Source: Papio anubis (Eukaryota > Chordata > Mammalia > Primates > Cercopithecidae). From it: DNA of 64,000 bases. The stretch is from assembly GCF_008728515.1 (NCBI RefSeq), contig NC_044981.1:96008426-96072425 (forward strand), given 5' to 3'. Below the pieces are notes generated by a model. The model did not search any database. It was given only the letters and a program-made list of their open reading frames with translations, and was not told the DNA's origin. Made by a program: the position numbers and the translations under genes. This document shows positions 13,091 through 23,647 of this stretch, in pieces (position 1 is the stretch's first letter; each line of letters starts with the position of its first letter).

Positions 13091-14109
13091 AAGGATGGTT
13101 CCAAGATGGCCGAACAGGAACAGCTCCAGGCTACAGCTCCCAGTGTGAGCAAGGCAGAAAACGGGTGATTTCTGCATTTCCAACTCAGGTACCATGTTCA
13201 TCTCACTGGGGCATGTCGGACAGTGGGTGCAGGACACTGAGTTGAGCCCAGTGAGCAAAAGCCGAAGCAGAGCAAGGGGCAAGGGGCAAGGGGCAAGGGG
13301 CAAGAGAATTCCCTTTCCTAGCCAAGTGAAACCGTGACACAGAGCACCTGGAAAATTGGGTCACTCCCACCCTAATACTATGCTTTTCCAAGGGTCTTAG
13401 CTAACGGCACACCAGGAGATTATATCCTGCGCCTGGCTTGGAAGGTCCCACACCCACGGAGCCTCCCTCATTGCTAGCACAGCAGTCTGAGATCTAACTG
13501 CAAAGGGGCAGCAAGGCTGGGAGAGGGGTGCCAGCCATTACTGAGGCTTGAGTAGGTAAACAAAGCAGCCCGGAAGCTCGAACTGGGTGGAGCTTACCAC
13601 AGCTCAAGGAGGCCTGACTCTGTAGACTCCACCTCTGGGGGTAGGGCATAGCCAAACAAAAGGCAGCAGAAACCTCTGCAGATTTAAATGTCCCTGTCTG
13701 ACAGCTTTGAAGAGAGTACTGGTTCTCTCAGCATAGAGTTTGAGATCTGAGAATGGACAGACTGCCTCCTCAAGTGGATCCCTGACCCCTGAGTACTCAA
13801 ACTGGGAGGCACCCCCCAGTAGGGGCAGACTGACACCTCACAAGGCTGGGTACCCCTCTGAGACACACCTTCTGGAGGAACGATCAGGCAGCAACATTTG
13901 CTGTTCAGCAATATTTACCTTTCTGCAGTCTCTGCTGCTGATACCCAGGCAAACAGGGTCGGGAGTGGACCTCAAGCAAACTCCAACAGACCTGCAGCTG
14001 AGGGTCCTGACTGTTAGAACGAAAACTAACAAAACAGAAAGGACATCCACACAAAACCCCATCTGTACATCACCATCATCAAAGACCAAAGGCAGAGAAA
14101 ACCACAAAG
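13091..14109 (+). promoter_or_regulatory. L1PA 5' UTR (internal Pol II promoter) with YY1 site
   Basis: The YY1 motif CAAGATGGCCG (13102-13112), known to set the start of L1 transcription, is intact. The remainder follows the L1PA 5' UTR, including TGCTAGCACAGCAGTCTGAG and GCTTTGAAGAGAGTACTGG. A local expansion of the heptamer CAAGGGG (four to five copies, 13273-13304) sits in it. The 5' UTR of L1PA elements also holds an antisense promoter, which here would fire in the ASCC3 direction. Whether this copy is active cannot be seen from sequence. Confidence 0.75.
13273..13304. repeat. Heptamer tandem repeat (CAAGGGG)n in L1 5' UTR
   Basis: Four complete CAAGGGG units plus CAAG in perfect tandem. 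L1 5' UTRs normally have one such unit here, so this is a local expansion. Confidence 0.9.
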
Positions 14110-15126
14110 ATGGGGAAAAAACAGAGCAGAAAAGCTGAAAATTCTAAAAATCAGAGTGCCTCTCCCTCTCCAACAGAACGCAGCTCCTCACCAGCAACGG
14201 AACAAAGCTGGACAGAGAATGACTTTGACAACTTGACAGAAGAAGGCATCAGACGATCAAACTTTTCCGAGCTAAAGGAGAAAGTTCGAACCCACTGCAA
14301 AGAAGCTAGAAACATTGAAAAAAGATTAGATGAATGGCAAACTAGAATAACCAAAGTAGAGAAGTCCTTAAATGACCTGATGGAGCTGAAAACCATGGCA
14401 CGAGAACTATGTGACAAATGCACAAGCTTCAGTAACCGATTCAATCAACTGGAAGAAAGGGTGTCAGTGATTGAAGACCAAGTGAATGAAATGAAGTGAG
14501 AAGAGAAGTTTAGAGAAAAAAGAGTAAAAAGAAATGAACAAAGCTTCCAAGAAATATGGGAGTATGTGAAAATACCAAATCTACGTATGATTGCTGCACC
14601 TGAAAGTGACGGGGAGAATGAAACCAAGTTGGAAAACACTCTGAAGGATATTATCCAGGAGAACTTCCCCAACCTAGCAAGGCAGGCCAACATTCAAATT
14701 CAGGAAATATAGAGAATGTCACAAAGATACTCCTCAAGAAGAGCAACTCCAAGACACATAATCGTCAGATTTACCAAAGTTGAAATGAAGCAAAAAATGT
14801 TAAGGGCAGCCAGAGAGAAAGGTCGGGTTACCCACAAAGGGAAGCCCATCAGACCAACAGTGGATCTCTTGGCAGAAACTCTACAAGCCAGAAGAGAGTG
14901 GGGGACAATATTCAACACTCTTAAAGAAAAGAATTTTCAACCAAGAATTTCATATCCAGCCAAACTAAGTTTCATAAGTGAAGGAGAAATAAAATCCTTT
15001 GCAGAGAAGCAAATGCTGAGAGATTATGTCATCACCAGGCCTTCCCTACAAGAGCTCCTGAAGGAAGCACTAAACATGGAAAGGAACAACCGGTACCAGC
15101 CACTGAAAAAACATGCCAAAATATAA
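14110..15126 (+). pseudogene. L1 ORF1 (RNA-binding chaperone), two in-frame stops
   Basis: The frame from ATG 14110 to TAA 15124-15126 spans 338 codons, the usual length of L1 ORF1p, with no indel. It starts MGKKQSRKAENSKNQ. The coiled coil, RRM domain (RRATPRHIIVRFTKVEMK) and C-terminal domain (ISYPAKLSFISEGEIK) are all recognisable. Two stops interrupt it: TGA at 14497-14499, where related copies have CGA (a CpG transition), and TAG at 14710-14712, where CAG is expected. Intact ORF1p is a trimeric nucleic-acid chaperone needed for retrotransposition; this copy cannot make it. Confidence 0.92.
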
Positions 15127-15189
15127 AGACCATTAATGTTAGGAAGACACTGAATCAACTAACGAGCAAAATAACCAGCTAACATCATG

Positions 15190-17711
15190 ATGACAGGATC
15201 AAATTCACACATAACAATGTTAACCGTAAATGTAAATGGGCTAAGTGCTCCAATTAAAAGACACAGACTGGCAAATTGGATAAAGAGTCAAGACCCATCA
15301 GTTTGCTGTATTCAGGAGCATCTCACATGCAGAGACATACATGGACTCAAAATAAAGGGATGGAGGAAGATCTACCAAGCAAATAGAAAGCAAAAAAAGG
15401 GAAGGTTGCAATCCTAGTCTCTGATAAAACAGACTTTAAACCAACAAAGATCAAAAGAGACAAAGAAGTCCATTACATAATGGCAAAGGGATCAATTTAA
15501 CAAAAAGAGCTAACTATCCTAAATATATATGCACCCAATAGGAGTGACTACATTCATAAAGCAAGTCCTTACAGACTTACAAAGAGACTTATACTCCCAC
15601 ACAATAATAATGGGAGACTTTAACACCCCACTGTCAACATGAGAAAGATCCATGAGAGAGAGAGTTAACAAGCATATCCAGGAATTGAACTCAACTCTGC
15701 ACAAGCAGACCTAATAGACATCTACAGAACTCTCCACCCCAAATCAACAGACTATATATTCTACTCAGCACCATACTGCACTTATCGCAAAATTGACCCC
15801 ATAGTTGGAAGTAAAGCATTCCTCAGCAAATGCACAAGAACAGAAATTATAACAAACTGTCTCTCAGACTACAGTGCAATCAAACTAGAACTCAGGATTA
15901 AGAAACTCCCTCAAAACCACAAACTACATGGAAACTGAACAACCTGCTCCTGAATCACTACTGGGTACATAACAAAATGAAGGCAGAAATAAAGATGTTC
16001 TTTGAAACCAATGAGAACAAAGATGCAACATAACAGAATCTCTAGGATATATTTAAAGCAGTGTGTAGAGGGAAATTTATAGCACTAAATGCCCACAAGA
16101 GAAAGCAGGAAAGATCTAAAACTGACACCCTAACAACACAATTAAAAGAACTGGAGAAGCAAGAGCAAACACATTCAAAAGCTAGCAGAAGGCAAGAAAT
16201 AACTAAGATCAGAGCAGAACTGAAGGAGATAAGAGACACAAAAACCCTCCAAAAAATCAATGAATCCAGGAGCTGGTTTTTTGAAAAGATCAACAAAATT
16301 GATAAGCAAGTAGACCGCAAGGCAAGACTAATAAAGAAGAAAAGAGAGAAGAACTGGGGCCAGATGCAATAAAAAATGATAAAGGGACTATCACCACCAA
16401 ACCCACAGAAATACAAACTACCATCAGAGAATACTATAAACACCTCCACGCAAATAAACTAGAAAATCTAGAAGAAATGGATAATTTCCTGGACACTTAC
16501 ACTCTCCCAAGACCAAACCAGGAAGAAGCTGAATCCCTGAATAGACTCATAGCAGGCTCTGAAATTGAGGCAACAATTAATAGACTACCAACCAAAAAAA
16601 GTCCAGGACCAGATAGATTCACAGCCAAATTCTACCAGAGGTACAAGGAGGAGCTGGTACCATTCCTTCTGAAACTATTCCAATCAATAGAAAAAGAGGG
16701 AATCCTCCCTAACTCATTTTATGAGGCCAACATCATCCTGATACCAAAGTCTGGCAGAGACACAACGGAAAAAGAGAATTTTAGACCAATATCCCTGATG
16801 AACATCGATGCAAAAATCCTCAAGAAAATACTGGCAAACCAAATCCAGCAGCACATCAAAAAGCTTATCCACCATGGTCAAGTTGGCTTCATCCTTGGGA
16901 TGCAAGGCTGGTTCAACATACGCAAATCAATAAACATAATCCAGCATATAAACAGAACCAAAGACAAAAACCACATGATTATCTCAAGAGATGCAGAAAA
17001 GGCCTTTGACAAAATGCAACAGTCCTTCATGCTAAAAACTCTCAATAAATTCAGTATTGATGGAATGTATCTCCAAATAATAAGAACTATTTACGACTAA
17101 CCCACTTCTCAAAAAAGAACAGACACTTCTCAAAAGAAGATATTTATGCAGCCAACAGACACATGAAAAAATGCTCATCATCACTGGCCATCAGAGAAAT
17201 GCAAATCAAAACCACAATGAGATACCACCTCACACCAGTTAGAATGGCGATCATTAAAAAGTCAGGAAACAACAGGTGCTGGAGAGGAAGCAGAGAAACA
17301 GGAACACTTTGTTGGTGGGACTTTAAAGTAGTTCTACCATTGTGGAAGACAGTGTGGCGATTCCTCAAGGATCTAGAACTAGAAATACCATTTGACCCAG
17401 CCATTCCATTAATGGATATATACCTAAAGGATTATAAATCATGCTGCTATAAAGACATATGCACATATACGTTTATTGCGGCACTCTTCACAATAGCAAA
17501 GACTTGGAACCAACCCAAATATCCATCAGTGACAGACTGGATTAAGAAAATGTGGCACATATACACCATGGAATACTGTGCAGCCATAAAAAAGGATGAG
17601 TTCATGCCCTTTGTAGGGACATGGATGCAGCTGGGAACCATCATTCTCAGCAAACCACCGCAGGAACAGAAAACCAAACACCGCATGTTCTCACTCATGG
17701 GTGGGAACTGA
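15190..17711 (+). pseudogene. L1 ORF2 (endonuclease/reverse transcriptase), frameshifted and internally deleted
   Basis: ORF2 starts at ATG 15190 (MTGSNSHITMLTVNVNG), 63 nt after the ORF1 stop, which is the normal L1 spacing. The endonuclease part loses frame near 15400. A 207-codon reverse-transcriptase piece is open at 16477-17100 (for example SPGPDRFTAKFYQ and FRPISLMNIDAKILKKILAN). The element then jumps at about 17098-17140 to the C-terminal segment (KKCSSSLAIREMQIKTTMRY) and ends with the usual LMGGN-type terminus at 17709-17711. The missing part holds the FADD catalytic centre and the rest of the polymerase and thumb. The protein is not functional. Confidence 0.9.
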
Positions 17712-17948
17712 ACAATGAGAACACTTGGGACACCAGAAGAGGAACATCACGCACCAGGGCCTGTTGTGGGGTAGGGGGAGAGGGGAGGGATAGCATTAGG
17801 AGATATACCTAATGTAAATGACAAGTTAATGGGTGCAGCACACCAACATGGCACATGTATACATATGTATCAAACCTGCACATTGTGCACATGTACCCTA
17901 GAACTTAAAGTATAATACAAAATAAATAAATAAATAATTAAAAAAAAT
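17712..17948 (+). mobile_element. L1PA 3' UTR and tail
   Basis: It contains the G-rich tract GGGGTAGGGGGAGAGGGGAG, CACCAACATGGCACATGTAT, ACCTGCACATTGTGCACATG and AACTTAAAGTATAATA, then an AATAAATAAATAAATAATT tail. Confidence 0.9.
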
Positions 17949-19644
17949 GTTAAAGCAATAAGCCCAATGCCAGGTTGAGAACTAAACAGTACATTTATGG
18001 GACATAAGAATATAATTTACAGATATTCAGATAAAACTGCAACCTGGGCATATATAATATCTGCCCCTATCTCCATCTACCCTTTATTCCCACCCTTATC
18101 CCATATATTGTAATAATCAATAGACTACATACCATAGGAAAAATGGCCTTGAAAGAAGAGTACATTAGAGCAGTGTGACATCGAACACTGCCTGTGACTG
18201 AGCTCATGCGTATTCACAGCACCACACCCTATCAACTACAATTACTGGAGCTTTGGTCTAGCAGAGTAATACAAAGAAAATTCAGATTTGCCTTTGCAAT
18301 TGCTTGAGTCTAAGAGATCTGAACAGAATCTCCCTCTATCCTCAACCAAAAAATAAAGAAAAGCAAAACGTGAAATATCCCATCTCAACTCCCAAAGGTA
18401 CACAGATAAATGCCTCCCCATAAAAGGATGAGGAAACAAATATAAAAGCAGAGAACAATTCCAGAACTCAGAGCAAATGCTTTGCTTTAACACAAAGTTA
18501 CTGCCAGGACAGGAGAAATCTTTTCTAAAATTTGTAACCAGTGTTTTCACTGATGTTCAAAGGAACACTGCTCAATGGAACCACTGAAAAGTACAGTGAA
18601 TATTGTAAAATAGTAACTCTTCATCAAGGATACATTTAGAGGGAGAAGTTTGAAACCAATGTTAGATATAGAATAATGGAAAGTAATGTTGGAAAAGAAG
18701 ATCAGTGTTTTAACCAATGACAAATTTATGGTGTTTTTCAGAGTTGCACAAAACTGCATTTTAGCTGTACACCAGAAAGATATTTGTTGCCTATACTGTT
18801 TCTCCTACCAGTAAATCTTAAAGTTATATAATTCTCTCTTGTAAAAGGAAATTTTACATTCAAACCTCAATAAAATCATAACTGCTGCTATACCTGAAGG
18901 TCCCTAGTGAACCACAAAATACATCACATCTCATAGTATACTTAATTTATACAAGATTCTTAACAAGCTAGGTAGTTGGACTTAATTCAATAAGCAATAA
19001 AGAACCAATGAAAGTTTATGAGCAAGAGAGTAATATGATCAGAATGGCAAGGGAGAAAATTTGCAAATGAGATTAATTTGGCTTTCTATATTTAAAAAAA
19101 GATTAATAATACTGAGAATGTTAGAAAAAAACACAAGGCAAATTTAAGATTATATTTAATTTAATCAATGCTGATTATTGGGAAACTTATTTATCAAAAA
19201 TAGATAACATGAATAATTAAGAAGCTTTTAAAAAATTTCAAAATGAAAGTGAGGAAAGCAAGAAATTCAAACTCCACAAAAAAAGTTGAATATATATGTA
19301 CTCCCACATTATTTACATTATTCTCTGGTTTGCTTTGTCTATAGCCTCATCTCAAAGGCAGCAACAGCAGAAGTTTTTAATCTGCAAGAATCTGTGAAAA
19401 GGGTAGAAGGACAGAGTAAAAAGATTAGAAACTATATAGTTTCAATTCTACAAAAATTAGCAACTCCAGAATTAGAGCAAGCACAAAAAGTTCAATTAAT
19501 AAACTATTTTTGAGGCCAAGCACCTAGTCCCTGCCCTTACACAGTCAAAAATTACTGACGAAAGATACAGAGTCGAGCAAAGTGCAAAAATGGGCAAATG
19601 GGTAAGAAATACATGTTCATAAACCTTTTAAGAATATAAAATTC
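17949..19644. other. Intron, mostly unassigned; weak ancient-repeat traces
   Basis: Mostly AT-rich sequence without recognisable genes. Around 18965-19055 the stretch CAATGAAAGTTTATGAGCAAG followed by AGTAATATGATCAGAATGG resembles an ancient mammalian interspersed repeat seen better at 34.3-35.3 kb. The short ORFs show no family match. Confidence 0.45.
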
Positions 19645-20134
19645 TGTAGGAGATCAGTCAGGGTAGTGGGAAAAATCAATAGAGAAAGATGGAAACCTTC
19701 TTGGAAGGCTGGGAGGTTTTGCAAAGCCTCGGGAGAAAATAAAAACTGAAGGTGGCTAATTCTCTTACACTGAAGCAGAGGGCAAAGGGTAGATAACAAG
19801 GGAATATAAGGGAACTCATCTCGATAAACTGGCTTACTTATGTCTCCGGACACCAATCTTTGATCATTTGCACACAGGACCACTATCTACTCGGGGGATT
19901 GACAATGTTAATTACCCACAAATTGTGTTTGCTCCAAGTCTTTGTCATTAAATCTGTACTAAATAAATACAAACGTCCCTGGCTTATCGGGGCTGCACTC
20001 TCATTGGCAGAGCTGCACTCTCATCAGTGATGGTAAGCCATGCAGTCCCCTAGCCGCGGTCTCAGGCAAAATACCTGTGTCTGTGTACTTCTTACATCTG
20101 TCGCTCGGCCAGAGTCTGTGGGACAGACTACGCA
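19645..20134 (+). mobile_element. Probable solo LTR (class II/ERVK-like, family uncertain)
   Basis: A roughly 490-bp block from TGTAGGAG to ACTACGCA is LTR-like. It has a poly(A)-signal-like ACTAAATAAATA at about 19957-19968, then a GC-richer U5-like end with CAGCTGCACTCTCAT-type repeats, CCGCGGTCTCAGGCAAAATA and TTACATCTGTCGCTCGGCC. No gag/pol/env sequence flanks it. The 6-bp flanks (AAATTC and TAAATC) are not a clean duplication, so the borders are approximate. Confidence 0.5.
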
Positions 20135-20149
20135 TAAATCTAAGTAGAT

Positions 20150-20285
20150 TTTTTTGGTTTTACTTTCTGCTCCTGTAAAATGGAGATATTACCCAATAGA
20201 GTTCTTGTGAAGACTCACGGAAGTTGCACATATGCATTTAGCATAGTAACTGACTCATAAATTGAATTTAAATGTTACCTCCCTT
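20150..20285 (-). repeat. MIR fragment
   Basis: GCTCCTGTAAAATGGAGATA, then TTCTTGTGAAGACTCACGG and GCATTTAGCATAGTAACTGAC follow the MIR consensus read in the orientation where the core precedes the GCGCTTAG-like region. Confidence 0.6.
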
Positions 20286-20752
20286 GTCTTTCCATAAACA
20301 TCCTTGCGTTAGCATCAGTAACATACTCGGATACAGGACAAGAGCAATCAAAATTTTACTTGAGAGTGATCCAGATTTTTAAAACTACATCAGGTCCAAA
20401 AGCATAGATTTTGTACACTAGGTATTATTTTATGAATATAAATGAATGGTGCTACAGGATTCAGGGAAGAAGTAAATACAAGGTTTGAACTGGGTTTTAA
20501 AGACTGGGCAAGATTTGAACAAATGTCAATAGATAAAGGAAGATACTAAGAAAAAGGAGAAAACACATGAGGAAACTTACTAAAAAGCAACGTTCATTTA
20601 AGAAAATGTTATTTGAGCAAGGCTATTTTAGAAAAAGCAAAAATAGCCTGACTATAGTTTATACTGAGAAGCATCTGGGAGATAAGGTTGAAAACCAGGC
20701 TGGATGTAGACAATAAAAATAATCCGATGTCATATATAAGGCACTTTGATGT

Positions 20753-20845
20753 ATCATGGTAGTTTTCAAATTGTTTTGGCTTTGGGACTCCTTTGTAATC
20801 TTTAAAATTATTCAGGTCACAAAGAACTTTGTCTTTTTGAATATT
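20753..20845 (+). repeat. hAT-type DNA transposon fragment (family uncertain)
   Basis: TCATGGTAGTTTTCAAATTG, a GGGACTCCTTTGTAATC-like stretch and TTAAAATTATTCAGGTC resemble the end of non-autonomous hAT/Charlie-like elements. Confidence 0.4.
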
Positions 20846-20847
20846 TC

Positions 20848-20930
20848 TTTATTGAGATGGAGTCTCACTCTGTCACCCAGTCCTTTATTATTATTTATTG
20901 AGATGGAGTCTCACTCTGTCACCCAGTCCT
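20848..20930 (-). repeat. Alu end fragment present as a 37-bp tandem duplication
   Basis: The segment TTTATTGAGATGGAGTCTCA through CACCCAGTCCT occurs at 20848-20884 and, identically, at 20894-20930, separated by TTATTATTA. It is the A-rich end and right-arm terminus of an antisense Alu; no other part of the Alu is there. Confidence 0.85.
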
Positions 20931-21425
20931 CCCCACTTCATGACCTAAACGAAGTCCAATTATCTCCCAAAGGCCTCACCTCCAAATACCATTACTTGTG
21001 GACTAGGGCTTCGAAATATAAATGATATTTGGGGGTCGGGGAGATGGTATGTAGACATTCAGCCCATATGCGTGACCTTATTTGGAAAAAGGATCTTTGC
21101 AGATGTAATTAAGGAAAGGTTGTTAAGATGAGATCATCCTGACTATGGTGGGCCCCAAATCCAATGACTAGTGTCCTTAAAAAAGGGGAGTAGGGGAAAA
21201 GACAAGCAGGGGAAAAGGTCACAAAGATGGAAGCAGAGCTTGGAGTGATGTATCTACAAACCAAAGAATGCCAAAAATTCCCAGCAGCCACCAGAAACCA
21301 GGAAGCATAGACCAGACACTGTCTCAAAGCCTCCAGAAGGAACCAACTCTGCTGACACCTTGATTTCAGACTTCTAAACTCCAGTACTGTGAGAGAATTA
21401 AGACTGTTGTTTTAAGCCACTGTAC
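20931..21425 (+). mobile_element. MaLR-related LTR material (MLT1-like)
   Basis: From about 21062: CGTGACCTTATTTGGAAAAA, TTTGCAGATGTAATTAAGGA, a TCCAATGACTAGTGTCCTTA-like segment, AACTCTGCTGACACCTTGAT and TTGTTTTAAGCCACTGTAC follow MLT1 LTR sequence in order. The part before it (20931-21060, with CTCACCTCCAAATACCATTA) also looks like old interspersed repeat, family not certain. Confidence 0.6.
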
Positions 21426-21955
21426 ACCAAAGATAAAATTCTAAGCCCCCCAACCATTTGAATGGACCCCTCCTCTTAGCAAAGGCATTCTAAAGTTAAT
21501 CTGAAAAACTAGTTCAGGCCATAATGGGAAGTGAGAGCAGGACATGCCTCATTATACTCTCCCTCCTTTTGGAATTACTGATAGAATAGACTTTTTTAAG
21601 TCTGATAAGAAACATTTACAAACTATTCTCGCTGAATAGACAGGCCTCCTTTCTTTAGATAATAACTCTTTCAACCAATTGCCAATCAGAAAATCTTTAC
21701 ATTTACCTATGACCTGGAAGCCTCCACTTCAAATTGTCCTGCCTTTCCAGACCAAACCCAGGTACATCTTACATACTGATAGATGTCTCATGTTTCCCTA
21801 AAATGTATAAAACCAAGCTGTACCCCAATCACATTGAGCACATGTCATCAGGACCTCCTGAGGTTGTCACTGGTGCATCCTTAACCTTGGCAAAATAAAC
21901 TTTCAAAATCAATTGAGACTTGTCTCAGATACTTTTGGTCTATACCACTGAGCTT
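21426..21955 (+). mobile_element. Probable ERV LTR (class I type, family uncertain)
   Basis: A GC-moderate block with a TATA-like AAATGTATAAAACCAAGCTG at about 21800-21820, then a R/U5-like segment (CATGTCATCAGGACCTCCTG), a poly(A) signal in GGCAAAATAAACTTTC and GAGACTTGTCTCAGATAC near the end. This order (TATA, poly(A) signal, U5) is that of a retroviral LTR. No internal viral genes flank it. Confidence 0.55.
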
Positions 21956-22120
21956 ATGGTATTTTGCTATGGGGGCCCTAGGAAATTAATTCACACTCTA
22001 ATTACATTTTAAATCAATATCCACTCACTGTTTTAAAACTTCTATTATCTATTTTCCATATTTTCCATCAAACTATGAATTTTTCCATTAATATCTGGTC
22101 ATCCACTATTTTATTTTTTA

Positions 22121-22419
22121 CATTTCTTTTTTTTTTTTGAGATAGAGTCTCACTCTGTTGCCCAGGCTGGTGTGCAGTGGTGCAATCTCTGCTCACTGCA
22201 AGCTCTGCCTCCCGGGTTCACGCCATTCTCCTGCCCCAGCCTCCTCAGTAGCTGGGACTACAGGTGCCCACCACCATGCCTGGCTAATTTTTTGTATTTT
22301 TAGTAGAGATGGGGTTTCACCTTATTAGCCAGGATGGTCTTGATCTCCTGACCTTGTGATCTGCCCGCCTCAGCCTCCCAAAGTGCTGGGATTACAGGCA
22401 TGAGCCACCATGCCCAGCC
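22121..22419 (-). mobile_element. Full-length AluY-like element
   Basis: Complete reverse-oriented Alu. It is flanked by a perfect 14-bp target duplication TATTTTATTTTTTA at 22107-22120 and 22420-22433. It lies 640 bp from the last exon in the window (23059). Confidence 0.94.
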
Positions 22420-22524
22420 TATTTTATTTTTTAAAAACACAATGAACTTCACCTAACTTACATATTGCTTTCAATAATAATCATCTAGTTGAAATGTAAA
22501 TATTTTTTCTTACTTAGTCATAAG

Positions 22525-22655
22525 ATTCTTGAAGACAGAAACTGTATCTTAAGTGTCTTTATTGTCATGCATTCATTCATTTCTTCTAATATGGTGCTAT
22601 ATACAGTGCATGATTTAATAATAATAACTTTGTATTTGATTAAATAATGAATGAC
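22525..22655 (+). repeat. L2 3' end fragment
   Basis: ATTCTTGAAGACAGAAACTG, GTATCTTAAGTGTC and the end GATTAAATAATGAATGACC follow the L2 3' terminal pattern (a GGGACTGTGTC-like stretch to AAATGAATGAA). Confidence 0.55.
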
Positions 22656-23058
22656 CAAAAAGCTTTATTGTATGTTAAATCATTCTTATGGAATAGTTTG
22701 GAATACTAGTGCAATCATTTTAAGATCTATGTATGTCCCTCCTCTTAAAATTAAACTCTGGTCTTATTTATATCCTCATCCCCTACTGTTTTAAAAGAAT
22801 AGCCTTACTGCCAATAGACTTGGAACCTAACAATATTCAAGATGCAGTAAGAATTACAGGAGTTAGAAGGGACACCAGAAAACAAAGTACCAGCAAAAAC
22901 TCTTTGTAGTACAGAGATAAGATATGGTTATAAATAAAAGTTCATTATATTATGTTTGTATCACCTATTCTAGTTACTTAAGATATAGTCATTTAAAAAT
23001 TTTGCAATTACCTAAAAAAAGAATGGTATTAAACAAAAAATCTAGGTAAACAACATAC

Positions 23059-23199
23059 CTGAGTTCGTAAAATTTCACTTTTTGACAACTGCATGTCACC
23101 AGTCAATTCTTTCACAACGATGCCTAGTGGCTCTAGACGTCTGCTGAAGTAATTTGTCATTTCAGCTGCCAAGGCTTTCATTGGAGCAACATATACAAT
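23059..23199 (-). CDS. ASCC3: ASCC3 coding exon with helicase motif Ia, cassette 1 (last exon in window)
   Basis: This 141-nt exon holds 47 codons, phase 0 on both sides. It starts IVYVAPMKALAAEMTNYFSR, which contains helicase motif Ia (APMKALAAE), a nucleic-acid contact in Ski2/Brr2-like RecA1 domains. It continues through LEPLGIVVKELTGDMQL to SKSEILRTQ. ELTGD is the conserved strand-turn (motif Ib region) of these helicases. The acceptor is GGTATAG before ATTGTA, and the donor is CTCAG/GTATGTTG. It lies 448 nt from the Walker A exon. The DEVH motif II and the rest of cassette 1 must lie on exons beyond the left edge, more than 23 kb downstream. Confidence 0.96.
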
Positions 23200-23647
23200 C
23201 TATACCAAAGGAACACTAGCTTGATTAATGAGCAAAAACCACCATGTCATTTGTCTTACAGTAGCCAATACAAGTCACAATTTATTGTGAAATATGATTG
23301 TAACTACTTCCAGTGAAAAATCTTAATAGTGATATATGAAAAGTCTTATTTTTGTGAGATACGTGTGTACCTGTTTAAAGAACAGAATTTGTTTACACAG
23401 CTGCATCACTTTGAAAATTGGTTTGCTTTCAAAGCTAAATGTATTTTCATAGCTTCTTACATGGTAATAGAATTTTCATAACACAAATAAGAACTGCCTT
23501 AATAGTAATGAAGTAAGTCAAGCCTTATTACTTATCTGACTTCAAGTACAATATCTTTAAGAACTTTCAAATTTCATGTTATATATAACCGCAAATTTAT
23601 TTTATTCCTTACAATTTAAAAAGCTGTTGTCTGGTTTATTTACTTAC

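Larger units (their letters stand above)
13091..17948 (+). mobile_element. Near-complete L1PA (5' UTR to tail) with internal ORF2 deletion
   Basis: The element runs from the conserved 5' start (CAAGATGGCCG at 13102-13112) through 5' UTR, ORF1, ORF2 and 3' UTR to a tail with AATAAATAAATAAATAATT. It is about 4.86 kb, against about 6.0-6.1 kb for an intact copy; roughly 1.3 kb of ORF2 is missing at about 17098. The copy is primate-specific, of an L1PA subfamily clearly older than L1HS judging by its many ORF1 substitutions. A TAAAGCGAA-like sequence at the start and TAAAGCAAT at the end may be a degraded target duplication. It lies antisense to ASCC3. Confidence 0.92.

Noticed and set aside
13273..13304. 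Short direct repeats as a possible CRISPR array
   Set aside because: Uninterrupted 7-bp tandem units without spacers, in a vertebrate genome.
13740..14138. 132-codon frame before L1 ORF1
   Set aside because: It lies in the L1PA 5' UTR, overlaps the ORF1 start and has no known product; treated as chance in GC-richer DNA.
19645..21955. Two LTR-like blocks as the two ends of one provirus
   Set aside because: They differ in sequence, and the space between holds MIR, MLT1 and Alu remnants, with no retroviral genes.
23636..23647. Extension of the Walker A exon frame (residues VSK)
   Set aside because: These codons read GTAAGTAAA, the splice donor and intron; the exon stops at 23648.
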